Below are positions 63,937 to 64,000 of a DNA stretch of 64,000 nucleotides, piece by piece (position 1 is the stretch's first letter; each line of letters starts with the position of its first letter). The notes beneath the pieces are model-generated. The model made no database searches and was not told the origin of the DNA. It saw nothing but the letters and a program-made list of their open reading frames with translations. Source of the DNA: Halohasta litorea (GTDB lineage: Archaea; Halobacteriota; Halobacteria; Halobacteriales; Haloferacaceae); contig NZ_JANHDJ010000001.1 of the NCBI RefSeq assembly GCF_024494645.1, positions 372,001-436,000 of the forward strand, given 5' to 3'. Both the position numbers and the translations under genes were made by a program.

Positions 63937-64000
63937 ACCGTGGTGTTGGCTCCCAAGCAAAGTAAACCCTCTGCGGTAATTGCTGACTACTCGTTGGTTA

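Overview
The window is chromosomal or megaplasmid DNA of a haloarchaeon (class Halobacteria). The evidence is strongly acidic proteins, twin-arginine lipoproteins with a lipobox, leaderless genes with an archaeal TATA box about 25 nt upstream of the start codon, an orc1/cdc6 gene flanked by origin-type repeats, and haloarchaeal families such as UPF0058, DUF4212 and the DUF5816-type zinc ribbon. No rRNA, tRNA or CRISPR array was recognised. All statements about base composition are by eye.

Region 1 (about 0.5-22.7 kb) is a lower-GC surface-polysaccharide island. It opens with five genes that together match the WbpD-E-B-A-I route from UDP-GlcNAc to UDP-2,3-diacetamido-2,3-dideoxy-mannuronate. 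These are followed by glycosyltransferases, an O-antigen polymerase-like protein with a truncated second copy beside it, a deacetylase-like protein, a Wzx-type flippase, a lipoprotein resembling the glucuronyl C5-epimerase C-terminal domain, and four sulfatase-like alkaline-phosphatase-superfamily enzymes. One of these four is broken by a frameshift at an A8 tract. Strand switches, an IS6-like remnant and long decayed gaps suggest turnover by transfer.

Region 2 (about 22.7-29 kb) looks like a small replicon or integrated element. An intact orc1/cdc6 gene is flanked by two pairs of inverted 24-26 bp repeats, and a decayed fragment of a second orc1 lies on the opposite strand, so the layout is that of a haloarchaeal replication origin. 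Next come a small conserved gene, a predicted three-way-junction RNA leader, a two-gene operon (zinc-knuckle protein plus PD-(D/E)XK nuclease), a TnpB element and a winged-helix regulator. Two 49-bp palindromic elements in opposite orientation bracket this 6.1-kb segment.

Region 3 (29-64 kb) is mostly GC-rich core genome. It holds an AglB/STT3-like membrane protein, a DRG-type GTPase, a cytochrome-oxidase cluster interrupted by a second TnpB element, a MinD-like ATPase, and an acetate module (acs, DUF4212 protein, sodium:solute symporter, UspA) facing a large PAS/GAF histidine kinase. Then follow korAB, a secreted phospholipase D-type nuclease, a DHH phosphoesterase with S1 domain, a JAMM protease, a ribL-like FAD synthase, aroD, a fifth sulfatase-like enzyme with a GtrA protein, and a UPF0058 gene.

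The best candidates for undescribed biology are the five sulfatase-like enzymes that all lack the formylglycine signature (Thr or Ser at the nucleophile position), and the palindrome-bounded orc1 segment with its structured leader and zinc-knuckle/nuclease pair.
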